Part shown: piece by piece, positions 17,714 through 26,492 of the stretch
Numbering within the stretch: position 1 is the first letter of the stretch
Layout: every line of letters starts with the position of its first letter
Origin: Patulibacter medicamentivorans
GTDB taxonomy: Bacteria; Actinomycetota; Thermoleophilia; Solirubrobacterales; Solirubrobacteraceae
Direction: 5' to 3'
DNA length: 34,618 bases
Assembly (NCBI RefSeq): GCF_000240225.1
Contig: NZ_AGUD01000196.1
Location: 1-34,618, forward strand
Position numbers and translations under genes: made by a program
Notes under the pieces: model-generated
Told to the model about the DNA's origin: nothing
The model's database searches: none
What the model saw: the letters and a program-made list of their open reading frames with translations, nothing else

Positions 17714-17730
17714 GCCTGTGGACCACAGGC
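17714..17730. promoter_or_regulatory. Perfect 8+1+8 dyad, candidate operator
   Basis: GCCTGTGG-A-CCACAGGC is a perfect palindrome with one central base, about 80 bases upstream of the secreted-protein gene at 17812. The absence of a loop favours a protein-binding site over a terminator. The rest of 17550-17811 holds no gene. Confidence 0.5.
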
Positions 17731-17811
17731 GAATATGGACACGTGAGAAGGTCTTAGGTGGACGCCGACGTATTGGAAATGTAAATAGCTCTGAGGTGCT
17801 ACGGTGCGCGC

Positions 17812-18252
17812 ATGCTTGATGTGCTCAGCAAGAAGAAGCTCGCCTCGTTGGCGACTGGTCTGGCATTGGGGCTCGCCGGTGCCGGCGCTGCGGCGCCGCC
17901 GGCGAGCGCGACGGTTGTCGGAGAGTTCTGCTCCTACACGTCCGTCGCTCCCGGCGGTCGGTGCGTCGGGCCGAAGCGCGACTATCGCTATATCGCGGTC
18001 CAGGCGCTGCCGTTCGACGACGCCGGCTCGGGGACGGTCTGCGTCGGCGGCAAAGGGCAGGCCGATGGCTTCGGCCCGGACACCATCACCTTCGGGTGCA
18101 TCTACGCGTGGCAGTTCAACGAGGGCACGTTCACGACCACCTACACCGGCTTCTATGGCTCGGGAGACAAGCCGCGGAGTTACGCAACCATCGTGAACAA
18201 CTCGACCTCGAGTCTGCATCTGTTCGGCTCGTACGAGTACTACCCTGCGTGA
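17812..18252 (+). CDS. Small secreted protein, unknown function
   Basis: This 146-residue precursor has a basic start (LSKKK), a hydrophobic core (LASLATGLALGLAGAGAAA) and a probable signal-peptidase I site near ASA-TVV around residue 34. The mature part of about 110 residues has four cysteines and is rich in Gly, Thr, Tyr and Phe, ending FGSYEYYPA. This suggests a compact, disulfide-stabilised extracellular beta protein. I do not recognise the family. TACGGT begins 12 bases before the ATG and may be a leaderless-type -10. Its stop overlaps the GTG of the foldase gene (GTGA), so the two are coupled, and the foldase may assist its maturation. Confidence 0.75.
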   Translation: MLDVLSKKKLASLATGLALGLAGAGAAAPPASATVVGEFCSYTSVAPGGRCVGPKRDYRYIAVQALPFDDAGSGTVCVGGKGQADGFGPDTITFGCIYAWQFNEGTFTTTYTGFYGSGDKPRSYATIVNNSTSSLHLFGSYEYYPA

Positions 18253-19310
18253 CGGGGCGCCGCTCGGGTGCTCCGCTACCGATCCGCACTGGTCTGGCGC
18301 TTGCGGCGCTGATCGCTGTCGCTGGATCGGTTGGGTGCACCGATTCCGGCGATCGATCGTCGGTGACCGCCGCAGGTCGGATCGCGACGGTCGACGGTCA
18401 GCGGATCCCGGTCTCGAAGTTCTCGGCATGGTTTCCCGAGTTCTCTGGCGGGCTCGCCTGGCAGGACACCGCCGATTGGCGAGGCCCGCGCACCGTTGCG
18501 GTCTGCGAGCGGAGGATGCCGGGGCGGCCACCTCAGGCGGGCGCGCCGCGTTGTGCGGACCGCGTTCGGCTCGCCCGCGTCGAGACGGTCCGCTACCTGA
18601 TTGGCACGACGTGGCTTCGGCTGCACGCGCGGCGGATCGGCGCCGCCCTGAGGCCGTCCGAGCGACGTGACGTGGAGAAGAGAGCGGCTGCGCGCATGGC
18701 CACCTCCGGCGGTCCGGTCGGGGATGCCTGGCGGCGACGCGAACGGGCGCTCGTCGATGCGCAGGGACGCAAGCTCGCCCACATGATCTTCGGGCGGCCG
18801 GCAACGCCGAGCCTGCTGGCTGCCCGCCGCTACTACGAGGGCAATCGCGCGGCCTTCGGGCGGCCGGCGTCGCGCGATATCCGTGCGATCGTGGTGCGCG
18901 ACCTGCAGGCCGCGCACCGCGCGGCCGCGGCCGTCCGAGGGGACGACTGGGCCGTCGCGGCCCGCCGCTTCTCCATCGAGCCGTCGGCACGCCGCGGGGG
19001 ATGGATGACGATCGACCGCCGGAACGCCCTCGCTCAACTCCGCGGGGCCGTGTTCGCCGCTCCGCTGCACCGGCCGGTCGGGCCGTTCCGGGTCCTCGAC
19101 ACCTGGTGGATCATCGAGATCGTCCGCGACCGTCCTGCCGGTCGAACCTCATTCACGAGCGCGCGTGCGAGCATCGACCGGTTGCTTCGCGAGGAGCAGG
19201 AGGAGCGGAACCTGACGCGGCTCTCCGCCGAGCTGCGACGGATCTATCGCCCGCGGACGCGGTGCGTCGCGGGCCTCGTCGTTCCACGTATGTGCGCTGA
19301 CGGGCGCTAG
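18249..19310 (+). CDS. PpiC/SurA-like peptidyl-prolyl isomerase, exported foldase
   Basis: From the GTG overlapping the upstream stop, the protein has 353 residues. The N-terminal hydrophobic segment (GLALAALIAVAGSVGC) ends in Cys30. This resembles a lipoprotein signal, although Ser at -3 is not the usual Leu/Val/Ile, so a plain membrane anchor is possible. RIATVDGQRIPVSKFSAWF matches the start of SurA/PrsA-like chaperone domains. Residues about 210-305 (DIRAIVV..., WAVAARRFSIEPSARRGG, GPFRVLDTWWIIEI) match a parvulin rotamase. The final Arg-rich tail has two cysteines. It should act outside the membrane, helping secreted proteins fold. A longer in-frame start exists upstream but would overlap the small secreted gene entirely. 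Confidence 0.82.
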   Translation: MTGRRSGAPLPIRTGLALAALIAVAGSVGCTDSGDRSSVTAAGRIATVDGQRIPVSKFSAWFPEFSGGLAWQDTADWRGPRTVAVCERRMPGRPPQAGAPRCADRVRLARVETVRYLIGTTWLRLHARRIGAALRPSERRDVEKRAAARMATSGGPVGDAWRRRERALVDAQGRKLAHMIFGRPATPSLLAARRYYEGNRAAFGRPASRDIRAIVVRDLQAAHRAAAAVRGDDWAVAARRFSIEPSARRGGWMTIDRRNALAQLRGAVFAAPLHRPVGPFRVLDTWWIIEIVRDRPAGRTSFTSARASIDRLLREEQEERNLTRLSAELRRIYRPRTRCVAGLVVPRMCADGR

Positions 19311-19356
19311 CTCTGGCCGCCCCCGCCCCGCACGGGACGGCGGGAACCGAGACGAC

Positions 19357-19388
19357 GACGGGCCCCTCGCAGTCGGGAGGGGCCCGTC
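19357..19388. terminator. Strong bidirectional hairpin between convergent genes
   Basis: GACGGGCCCCTC (19357-19368) and GAGGGGCCCGTC (19377-19388) form a perfect 12-bp stem with an 8-base loop. It lies between the foldase stop and the stop of the convergent secreted gene and would serve both strands. Confidence 0.75.
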
Positions 19389-19429
19389 GGCCATCCAAGA
19401 CGCCTCGGTGAGGCGGGTCAGCGATACCC

Positions 19430-20170
19430 CTACTTGCAGGGCGTGCTGTCCACCGTCTTCGTGGTGCCGAGCGGCGCGCCGGTGTCCTGATCCTCGAGGT
19501 ACGCGGTGACCTCGAACGGCCACTTCTTGTCCTTCGGGCAGGACGACGTCGCCAGGATGCTGCCCTTGCCGGCGCTGACGGCCAGGTCGGTCACGGCGAT
19601 CGGGACGCCACCGACGATCTGCAACTCGTCCGGGATCGTGACGTCGAGCTGGTAGGCCCACTTGCCGGACTTCTTCGTCAGCTTGCCCGGGGCGGGGGCG
19701 CGCACGACGGCCGGGTTGTCCAGCTCGGTGTAGAAGTAGATGTTCTTCGCGCCGCCGTTGACGACGGTGATCTTCGCGACGGTCGGGGTCGTGTCGGCCA
19801 TCGCGTTGGCCTTGCCCGAGCCGAAGACGGCCTTGCTGCACTTCGACTTCGGGAACTCCTGCGTCGAGGTCAGCTGCGACTGCGAGCACTTCGGGTACTT
19901 GGCGCCGTTCCAGACCGAGCCCTTGGGGAACAGCACGGAGATCTTGTTGATCACCGGCCGCTTCTGGCCGTCCGGCACGTTGACCTTGGCGGCGACCGAC
20001 AGCTTCTTGACCGCCTTCGGCTTCTTCTTGGTGCCGGCCTTGTTCGGCGACACCGACACCTTGGTGACCTCGATGGTCGTGCCCGAGCTGGTCTGAGCGG
20101 CGACGGGACCGGCGACCACGGCAAGGCCGAGCAGGGCGGCGGCCGTGGCGGCGAGCTTGCGATGAGCCAT
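19430..20170 (-). CDS. Secreted protein, unknown function
   Basis: This 246-residue precursor starts at ATG 20170, with AGGAG nine bases upstream. A classical signal peptide (MAHRKLAATAAALLGLAVVAG) is followed by PVAAQ and probable cleavage after AQ or AA near residue 25. The mature protein is Lys- and Thr-rich and beta-strand-like. It has cysteines in CSQSQL, KCSKAVFGSG, SSCPKDKKW and a C-terminal CK, suggesting disulfides. I do not recognise the family; similar unnamed exported proteins are common in this bacterial order. It is divergent from the MCE operon, with 325 bases between, and may share regulation with it. Confidence 0.82.
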   Translation of the reverse strand: MAHRKLAATAAALLGLAVVAGPVAAQTSSGTTIEVTKVSVSPNKAGTKKKPKAVKKLSVAAKVNVPDGQKRPVINKISVLFPKGSVWNGAKYPKCSQSQLTSTQEFPKSKCSKAVFGSGKANAMADTTPTVAKITVVNGGAKNIYFYTELDNPAVVRAPAPGKLTKKSGKWAYQLDVTIPDELQIVGGVPIAVTDLAVSAGKGSILATSSCPKDKKWPFEVTAYLEDQDTGAPLGTTKTVDSTPCK

Positions 20171-20453
20171 GGACTCTCTCTCCTGGGGTTGCGGTTGGGA
20201 TCCGGCCATCCGGGCGCGACAAGCGACGCCCGCCCACGACTGGACCCTCGATCAGCGCACCGTACACGCTGGCCGACCTCTATGCGCAGGTTCGTCTGTC
20301 GAGCACGTGCACGCGGACCCGCTGGTGTCCCTACACCAACCGGCATCGCCTGTCGCGGATTCTGGACCGGTGTTCTACACGGGCGCGAGATGCGGTTCTG
20401 GCTGGGCGAGCGCGCTGTTGGGCCCCGACGGGCGAGGCGCAACCGAAACGCAA

Positions 20454-20484
20454 CCACCGGTGGCGGTATGGGCATGTGTATAGT
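20454..20484 (+). promoter_or_regulatory. Candidate MCE operon promoter with palindromic site
   Basis: A perfect 10-bp palindrome CCACCGGTGG (20454-20463) lies where a -35 would be, and TATAGT (20479-20484) is a good -10. The ATG at 20496 follows 11 bases later, so the leader is at most a few bases. The palindrome overlapping the -35 region would suit a repressor or an activator. The rest of 20171-20495 holds no gene. Confidence 0.55.
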
Positions 20485-20495
20485 CGTCGCGACCG

Positions 20496-21911
20496 ATGCG
20501 TCGCCCGTTCGGCGCGCTCGGAGGAGAGAACCCCCTGTCGTCGATGTCCCCCAACGCCCGGCGTGCGCGCCGTCTGGCGCCATTCGCGCTCGCCCTCGCC
20601 GTCGGCATCGTGGTGGCCGTCCTGCTCGGTGGCGGCAGCTCGCGCGAGTACCGGCTGGTGTTCGACAACGCCAGCCAGATCGTCAAGGGCGGCGCGGTGC
20701 GGATCGGCGGCGTCCAGGTCGGCACGGTCCAGTCGATCGATCTGACCGACGACGACCTAGCCCAGGTCCGGATCTCGATCGACGACGCCTACGGGCCTCT
20801 CCGCGACGGCTCGACGGCGACGATCCGCGTCAGCGGCCTCGGCAGCGTCGCGGGGCGCTACGTCGACGTCTCGCCGGCCCCCGACAACCGCCGGGCGCTT
20901 GCCGACGGCGCCGTGATCCCGATCGACAAGACCACCTCGACCGTCGACATCGACGCGCTGCTGAACGCGCTCGACGGCAAGACCCGCAAGGGCCTGCAGC
21001 GGATGGTCGGTGGCTTCGCCGACTGGTACGCAGGGCGCGAGCAGAACGCCAACGAGTCGGCGCGCATGCTCCCGGCCGCCCTCGGTGGCCTGCGCCGCCT
21101 GAGCCAGGAGATCACCGGCGAGAGCGCCCAGTTCCAGCAGTTCCTGGTCCAGAGCGGTCGCGCCACCAGCGCGCTCGCCCGCGAGCCCGAGCGCCTGACC
21201 AGCCTGGTCGGCGGCGCGCGGCGGACGATGGAGGCGCTCGCCTCCGAGACCGCTGGCCTCAACGGCGTCCTGCGCGACCTGCCGACCGCGCTGCGGGAGG
21301 GCGGCGCGGGACTGGCCGAGCTGCGCGCGACGATCCCGGACCTGCGTGGCCTGCTGCGGTCGGCGGACCTCTCCAGCGGAGAGCTGCCCGACTTCCTCCG
21401 CCAGCTGCGTCCGGTGACCGAGCGAGCGGTCCCCGTGGTGACGCGCCTGCGCGACCTCGTCGACCGGCCGGGCCCCGGCAACGACGGGCTCGACGCGCTC
21501 CGCGACCTGCCGCCGTTGGCCGACAAGGCCCACGCGGCGCTTCCGCGCTCCAGCCGCGCGCTGAAGGACAGCACCCCGATCTTCTCGTTCATCCGGCCCT
21601 ACATCCCCGACCTGGTCGGCTGGTTCCGGGGCTATGGCGCCGCCGCTGCGACCTACGACGCGCGCGGGCACTACGTTCGCTCGCTGCCGCTGTTCGACGC
21701 CTTCCGGGCGGTCGACGGGGCCGGCGGGACCATGCTCGAGCCGAAGGCGCTCGCCGATCGCGGCAAGAGCGACGCCGTCACCAACGGCAACCTGCGCCGC
21801 TGCCCGGGGACGGCCGCCGCGTCGCCCGACGGGTCTGCGCCGTTCGTCGACGACGGCCCGCTGGCCAACCCGGACTGCGCGCCCGCGCAGCGGATCGGCG
21901 GCGGCGGATGA
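20496..21911 (+). CDS. MCE family protein 1 (MlaD domain)
   Basis: This 471-residue protein opens the six-gene MCE set. A single N-terminal membrane helix (about 27-45, LAPFALALAVGIVVAVLLGG) is followed by an MCE/MlaD domain (about 50-135, with GGAVRIGGVQVGTVQSIDL). A long alpha-helical region with repeated Leu/Ala/Arg heptads comes next, then a C-terminal segment with only two cysteines (LRRCPGTA and NPDCAPAQ). In known systems MCE proteins assemble into hexameric tunnels that carry lipids across the envelope. The start at 20496 is favoured by the nearby -10. ATG 20544 is an alternative, but its GGAGGAG is 18 bases away, too far. The stop overlaps the next ATG by 4 bp. Confidence 0.9.
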   Translation: MRRPFGALGGENPLSSMSPNARRARRLAPFALALAVGIVVAVLLGGGSSREYRLVFDNASQIVKGGAVRIGGVQVGTVQSIDLTDDDLAQVRISIDDAYGPLRDGSTATIRVSGLGSVAGRYVDVSPAPDNRRALADGAVIPIDKTTSTVDIDALLNALDGKTRKGLQRMVGGFADWYAGREQNANESARMLPAALGGLRRLSQEITGESAQFQQFLVQSGRATSALAREPERLTSLVGGARRTMEALASETAGLNGVLRDLPTALREGGAGLAELRATIPDLRGLLRSADLSSGELPDFLRQLRPVTERAVPVVTRLRDLVDRPGPGNDGLDALRDLPPLADKAHAALPRSSRALKDSTPIFSFIRPYIPDLVGWFRGYGAAAATYDARGHYVRSLPLFDAFRAVDGAGGTMLEPKALADRGKSDAVTNGNLRRCPGTAAASPDGSAPFVDDGPLANPDCAPAQRIGGGG

Positions 21912-23506
21912 GCAACGGGACCTTCCCGACCGCGCAGCAGGCGAACCGCCGCGCCCTGGTGCCGCTGCTGGCCGCGCTCGTCGCACTGCTGCTGCTCGGC
22001 ATCGGCGTCGCGGTCGTCCGCGGCGACGGCGGAGACGACGGCGCCTACCGCGTGCGCGCCGAGTTCGACAACGGCAGCTTCCTCGTGACCGGCGAGGACG
22101 TGAAGGTCGCGGGCGTCCTCGCGGGCACGATCGAGAAGCTCGAGCTGAGCCCGCAGAATCGCGCGGTCGCGGTGCTGAAGATCGACGACCCGGCGTTCGT
22201 CCCGTTCCGCGCCGACGCCACCTGCGCGATCGGCCTGCAGTCGCTGATCGGCGAGCAGTACGTCGACTGCAAGCCGACCCAGCCGCGTGCCGAGGGGCGC
22301 CCGCTGCCCCCGAAGTTGGCGGCGATCGGGAGCGGCGACGGCAAGGGCCAGCACCTGCTGCCGGTCGAGCAGACGACCAGCGCCGTCGGCATCGACCTGA
22401 TCGGCAACATCAACCAGTTGCCCCAGCGCGAGCGGCTGCGGCTGATCGTGGCCGAGTTCGGCGCCGGCGTCGCGGGCAACGGCGAGACCCTGCGCAAGGC
22501 GATCATCCGGGCCAACCCCGCGCTGCAGCAGGCCGACAAGCTGGTCTCGGTCCTGGCGCGGCAGAACCAGACGCTCGATCGCCTGGTCGCCGACTCCGAC
22601 GCCGTGCTGCGACCGCTGGCCGAGCGCCGCAAGGACCTGACGGGGGCGATCGACCGGATCGGCGACGTCTCGGCGGCAACGGCCGAGCGGGGCGACGACC
22701 TCGAGCGCGACATCGAGCGGCTGCCGGCCTTCCTGGCCCAGCTCGAGCCGGGGGCCAAGCGGATCTCGGCGCTGATCGACCAGGCCGACCCGGCGATCGC
22801 CAACCTCTCGCGCAACGCGCCGCAGATCACCGACGCGATCCAGCGGCTCGGGCCGTTCTCGAAGGCCGCGACGCCGGCCTTCGTCTCGCTCGGCAAGCTG
22901 GCCGAGCGCGGTCGCACGACGTTCCCGCGGATCCGTTCGCTGGTCGATCGCTTCGCCGGCCTCGGGACGCCGCTGCGCCCGGCGGCCAAGGAGCTGAGCG
23001 ATCTCTTCGGCAGCCTCGAGCGGGCGGGCGGCATCGAGTCGCTGATGCAGCTCATCTACTTCTACACCGGCGCGCTCAACGGGTTCGACGGGACCAGCCA
23101 CTACATGCGGGCGAGCCTGCTGGTCAACAACTGCATCGACCGGCTGTACAAGGTGTCGGGGTCCGACACGTGCTCTGCGCGGCTCAAGACGAGCAACGGT
23201 GATGACGAAGACGGTGCGGCCGCTCGCGCCTCCTACCTGCGGATGCTCCGCGACGCCCCGCCGGTCCCGGTGCTGCCGACCTCGGCATCGATGAAGGCTG
23301 AACGTGCCGCCCAGCGCGCGGCTCGACGTGGCGAGGACCCGGCTGCGGCCGCCAGGGCGGCGGAACGTCAGAACACCGACCCCACAGGCGGTCACGAGGA
23401 CGGCGCGCCCGCGCGGCGGGCTCTGCCGGGAGACGACCCGGCCCGGGTCAAGCGGGCTCTCGACGCGCTCCTGGGCGACCCGCCCGCGAAGGACGGCAAG
23501 CGATGA
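21908..23506 (+). CDS. MCE family protein 2 (MlaD domain)
   Basis: This 532-residue protein has a membrane helix at about 16-37 (ALVPLLAALVALLLLGIGVA). The MCE domain follows (GEDVKVAGVLAGTIEKLEL), with two extra cysteines (ATCAIG, VDCKPT) not found in the sister proteins. A long helical region ends near NNCIDRL and DTCSARL. A charged Ala/Arg/Asp-rich tail of about 100 residues, unique in the set, probably is disordered. The reading frame stays open far upstream of 21908 by high GC alone; the ATG overlapping the previous stop is the credible start. Confidence 0.9.
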   Translation: MSNGTFPTAQQANRRALVPLLAALVALLLLGIGVAVVRGDGGDDGAYRVRAEFDNGSFLVTGEDVKVAGVLAGTIEKLELSPQNRAVAVLKIDDPAFVPFRADATCAIGLQSLIGEQYVDCKPTQPRAEGRPLPPKLAAIGSGDGKGQHLLPVEQTTSAVGIDLIGNINQLPQRERLRLIVAEFGAGVAGNGETLRKAIIRANPALQQADKLVSVLARQNQTLDRLVADSDAVLRPLAERRKDLTGAIDRIGDVSAATAERGDDLERDIERLPAFLAQLEPGAKRISALIDQADPAIANLSRNAPQITDAIQRLGPFSKAATPAFVSLGKLAERGRTTFPRIRSLVDRFAGLGTPLRPAAKELSDLFGSLERAGGIESLMQLIYFYTGALNGFDGTSHYMRASLLVNNCIDRLYKVSGSDTCSARLKTSNGDDEDGAAARASYLRMLRDAPPVPVLPTSASMKAERAAQRAARRGEDPAAAARAAERQNTDPTGGHEDGAPARRALPGDDPARVKRALDALLGDPPAKDGKR

Positions 23507-24966
23507 GCGAGCGGATGCCCCTCCGTGGCCGCTCCTCGATCGTGGCCAATCCGGTGCTGGTCGGCGCGGCCGGGATCCTGATCGCGCTGGTCGCGTTCGT
23601 CCTGGCCTACAACGCCAACAGCGGGCTGCCGTTCGTCAAGACCTACGACGTCTCCGTCGACGTCCGCGACGCGGCCGGGCTGGTCGCCGGCAACGACGTG
23701 CGCAAGGGCGGCGCGCGGATCGGTCAGCTCGGCTCGATCACCCCGATCGTGCGACCCGACGGCAGCGCTGGCGCGCGGCTGCACCTGAAGCTCGACCGGA
23801 CCTCAGGCAAGCTCCCGGTCGACTCGCGGATCGCGATCCGGCCGAAGTCGCCGCTCGGCCTGCGCTACGTCGAGGTCACCGCCGGAGCCTCGTCGCGGAC
23901 GGTGCCGCAGGGCGGGACGATCCCGTTGCGCTACGCCGCGCCCGAGCCGGTCGACTTCGACGACTTCTTCAACACGTTCGACGAGCCGACCCGCCGCGCG
24001 TCGCAGGAGAACCTGCTCGAGTTCGGCGGCGGCCTCGCCGGGCGCGGCGCCGCGCTCAACCGGGCGATCGTCGGCCTGCTGCCGCTGGTCACCCACCTGG
24101 AGCCGGCGGCGCGCAACCTGGTCAGCGCGCAGACCGGGTTCGATCGGCTGTTCCCCGCGTTGGCCCGCGCCGCGGCCGAGGTCGCGCCGGTCGCCCGTGA
24201 GCAGGCGCAGCTGTTCACGGCGCTGCGCCAGACGTTCGGGGCGCTCAGCGACGTCCGCGGCGACCTGATGGCCTCGATCAGCTACGGGCCGCGGGCGCTC
24301 AAGGCGGGGACCGACGAGCTGCCGAGGCAGGCGCCCTTCATGCGCAGCTCGACCGAGTTGCTGCGGCTGCTGCGCCCGGCGTTCGCGTCGCTGTCGGCAG
24401 CGTCGCCGGACATGGCCGCGGCGCTCGAGGCCGGCACGCCTGCCCTGCGCCGGTCGCCCGCGCTCAACCGGCGCCTGATCGGGACGCTCGGCGATCTCGA
24501 GCGGTTCGACGACGACCAGCGCGTCCACACCGGGCTGCAGGCGCTGACCAACACCGCCACCACGTTGCGCCCGCTGACGTCGTTCATCACCCCGGCGCAG
24601 ACGGTCTGCAACTACGGCGGGCTGATCCTGCGGAACCTCGCCAACGCACTGTCCGAAGCAGACGCCGTTGGATCCATGCTTCGCGTCTCGGCGGTCGTCG
24701 CCAGCCAGGTACCGGGGAGCGAAGCCGGGCCATCGGCCACGCCGGCGACCGGTATCGACCCCGACCAACGCCAGCCCAAGGACAGCTACCTCCACAGCAA
24801 CCCGTACCCGAACACCGCCGCTCCGGGGCAGCCGCGCGAGTGCGAGGCAGGCAGCGAGGGGTACCTGATGGATCGCCAGCTGATCGGCAACGTGCCCGGG
24901 ATTCAAGGGGTCGGAACGACGAAGACCGGGCGCTGGGCCCCGGCCAAGGCGAAGGCGGGCGACTGA
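23503..24966 (+). CDS. MCE family protein 3 (MlaD domain)
   Basis: This 487-residue protein starts at an ATG overlapping the previous stop (ATGA). The membrane helix is about 17-36 (PVLVGAAGILIALVAFVLAY), the MCE domain about 47-125 (GNDVRKGGARIGQLGSI, LGLRYVEVTAG), and a helical region follows. The C-terminal part has just two cysteines (TVCNYGG and RECEAGS), and VCNYGG resembles the conserved cysteine site of actinobacterial Mce proteins. The tail after about residue 400 is Pro/Gly-rich. Its place as third of six matches the MceC slot by order only. Confidence 0.9.
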   Translation: MSERMPLRGRSSIVANPVLVGAAGILIALVAFVLAYNANSGLPFVKTYDVSVDVRDAAGLVAGNDVRKGGARIGQLGSITPIVRPDGSAGARLHLKLDRTSGKLPVDSRIAIRPKSPLGLRYVEVTAGASSRTVPQGGTIPLRYAAPEPVDFDDFFNTFDEPTRRASQENLLEFGGGLAGRGAALNRAIVGLLPLVTHLEPAARNLVSAQTGFDRLFPALARAAAEVAPVAREQAQLFTALRQTFGALSDVRGDLMASISYGPRALKAGTDELPRQAPFMRSSTELLRLLRPAFASLSAASPDMAAALEAGTPALRRSPALNRRLIGTLGDLERFDDDQRVHTGLQALTNTATTLRPLTSFITPAQTVCNYGGLILRNLANALSEADAVGSMLRVSAVVASQVPGSEAGPSATPATGIDPDQRQPKDSYLHSNPYPNTAAPGQPRECEAGSEGYLMDRQLIGNVPGIQGVGTTKTGRWAPAKAKAGD

Positions 24967-26492
24967 TGGCGCAGACCACCAAGGGCGTCTGGATCGAGCG
25001 CTTCGGCGACGTCAAGGCCGGGATCTTCACGATCGTCCTGGCGCTCGTCGTCGTGTACTTCATCTTCAGCCAGGCGATCCCGTTCCAGTCGCATTACGAG
25101 GTCAAGGCGGTCGTCAACACGTCGAACCTGCTCGTGCCCGGCAGCCAGGTGAGGATCGCCGGCGTCAACGTCGGCAAGGTCACCGCCGTCGAGCGCTACA
25201 AGAAGACGGACCTCGCGCAGATCACGATGCGGATCGACGACGAAGGGCGCCCGATCCGCCGCGACGCCGAGCTCAAGATCCGGCCCAAGCTGTTCCTCGA
25301 GGGCAACTTCTACGTCGACCTGCGGCCGGGACGACCCGGCAGTCCCGAGTTGGCCAGCGGCGGCACGATCCCGATCGCCCAGACGACGACGCCGGTGCAG
25401 CTCGACCAGGTCCTGAGCCCGCTGCGCGGCAACGTCCGCACCGGGCTCCAGCAGACGCTGCAGGGCCTCGGCGACGCGCTCGGGTCGACCCCGACAGCGG
25501 CCGAGGACGCCACCCAGGCCCCGGTCGTGCGCGGCCTGTCCGGCGGTCAGGCGATGAACGAGACCCTGCGCACCAGCGTCCCCGCCCTGCGCGACGGCGC
25601 GATCGTGACCGACGCGCTGCGCGGGACCCAGCCCGGCGACCTGGCCCGGGTCCTGCGGGGCTTCGGCCGGGCGACGGGTGCGCTCGCCCGCGACGAGGGA
25701 GCGCTGACCTCGCTGGTCCGCGACTTCGACACCACCGTCGGCACCACGGCGCTGCACGCCGCCGGTCTGCGCAACACCGTTCGCGAGCTGGCGGCGGTCG
25801 CCGCCACCGGCCGCACGGCGTTCGCCAACCTGCGCCAGGCGCTGCCGGCGTCCCGCCAGCTGGCCCGCGCCCTCGGCGTCGGCCTGCGCGAGCTGCCGGC
25901 CACGATCGAGGCCGCGCGGCCCTGGCTCGCCCAAGCCCTGCCGCTGCTGGGCCAGCCCGAGCTCGGCGGGCTCTCGAGGGACCTGGCTCCCGCGGTCGGC
26001 GACCTGGCTCGCGTCACCCACGAGAGCCGCAATCTGGTCCGCAACGCCGACCTGCTGGCACGCTGCGCCAGCAACACGCTGGTGCCGACGGCGAAGCTGC
26101 CGGTCCCCGACGGCGCGCTCTCGACCGGCTCCGAGAACTACAAGGAGCTGTGGTACGCGATGATCGGCCAGGCGTCCGAGGCCCAGAGCTTCGACGGCAA
26201 CGGCGCGCTGCTGCGGCTGCCGACCATCGGTGGAGACGAAGTCATCCGCAGCGGCAACACGATCGCCAAGAACCGCGCCTCCCGCAGCAGCTCGGCGATC
26301 CGCTCGAGCGGCACGAGCCCGGTGTTCCCGGGCGGAGCTACCCCGCCCCTTCGTCGGGATGTGCCGTGCTATCGGTCCGGAGTGCCTGACCTGAGCAGCG
26401 CCGTTGGCGCGGCCGACGGGTCGCGGCCGAACGCTCCCCGCCCAGCGCTGCCGAACCGCACGCCGATGCCGCCGAAGGAGCTGGCACCGTGA
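24966..26492 (+). CDS. MCE family protein 4 (MlaD domain)
   Basis: This 508-residue protein starts at the ATG sharing one base with the previous stop (TGATG). The membrane helix is about 17-35 (AGIFTIVLALVVVYFIFSQ). The MCE domain is the most canonical of the six (GSQVRIAGVNVGKVTAVE, KLFLEGNFYVDLRPG). A helical domain begins with LSPLRGNVRTGLQQTLQGLG, a pattern shared with the sister proteins. The two C-terminal cysteines are in ARCASN and VPCYRS, followed by a Pro-rich tail. It is co-transcribed with its neighbours by overlap. Confidence 0.92.
   Translation: MAQTTKGVWIERFGDVKAGIFTIVLALVVVYFIFSQAIPFQSHYEVKAVVNTSNLLVPGSQVRIAGVNVGKVTAVERYKKTDLAQITMRIDDEGRPIRRDAELKIRPKLFLEGNFYVDLRPGRPGSPELASGGTIPIAQTTTPVQLDQVLSPLRGNVRTGLQQTLQGLGDALGSTPTAAEDATQAPVVRGLSGGQAMNETLRTSVPALRDGAIVTDALRGTQPGDLARVLRGFGRATGALARDEGALTSLVRDFDTTVGTTALHAAGLRNTVRELAAVAATGRTAFANLRQALPASRQLARALGVGLRELPATIEAARPWLAQALPLLGQPELGGLSRDLAPAVGDLARVTHESRNLVRNADLLARCASNTLVPTAKLPVPDGALSTGSENYKELWYAMIGQASEAQSFDGNGALLRLPTIGGDEVIRSGNTIAKNRASRSSSAIRSSGTSPVFPGGATPPLRRDVPCYRSGVPDLSSAVGAADGSRPNAPRPALPNRTPMPPKELAP

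Noticed and set aside
20162-21907. Upstream extension of the MCE 2 frame to 20162
   Set aside because: The extension overlaps the whole of MCE 1 in another frame and codes only Arg/Pro/Ala-rich sequence; the coupled ATG at 21908 is the start.
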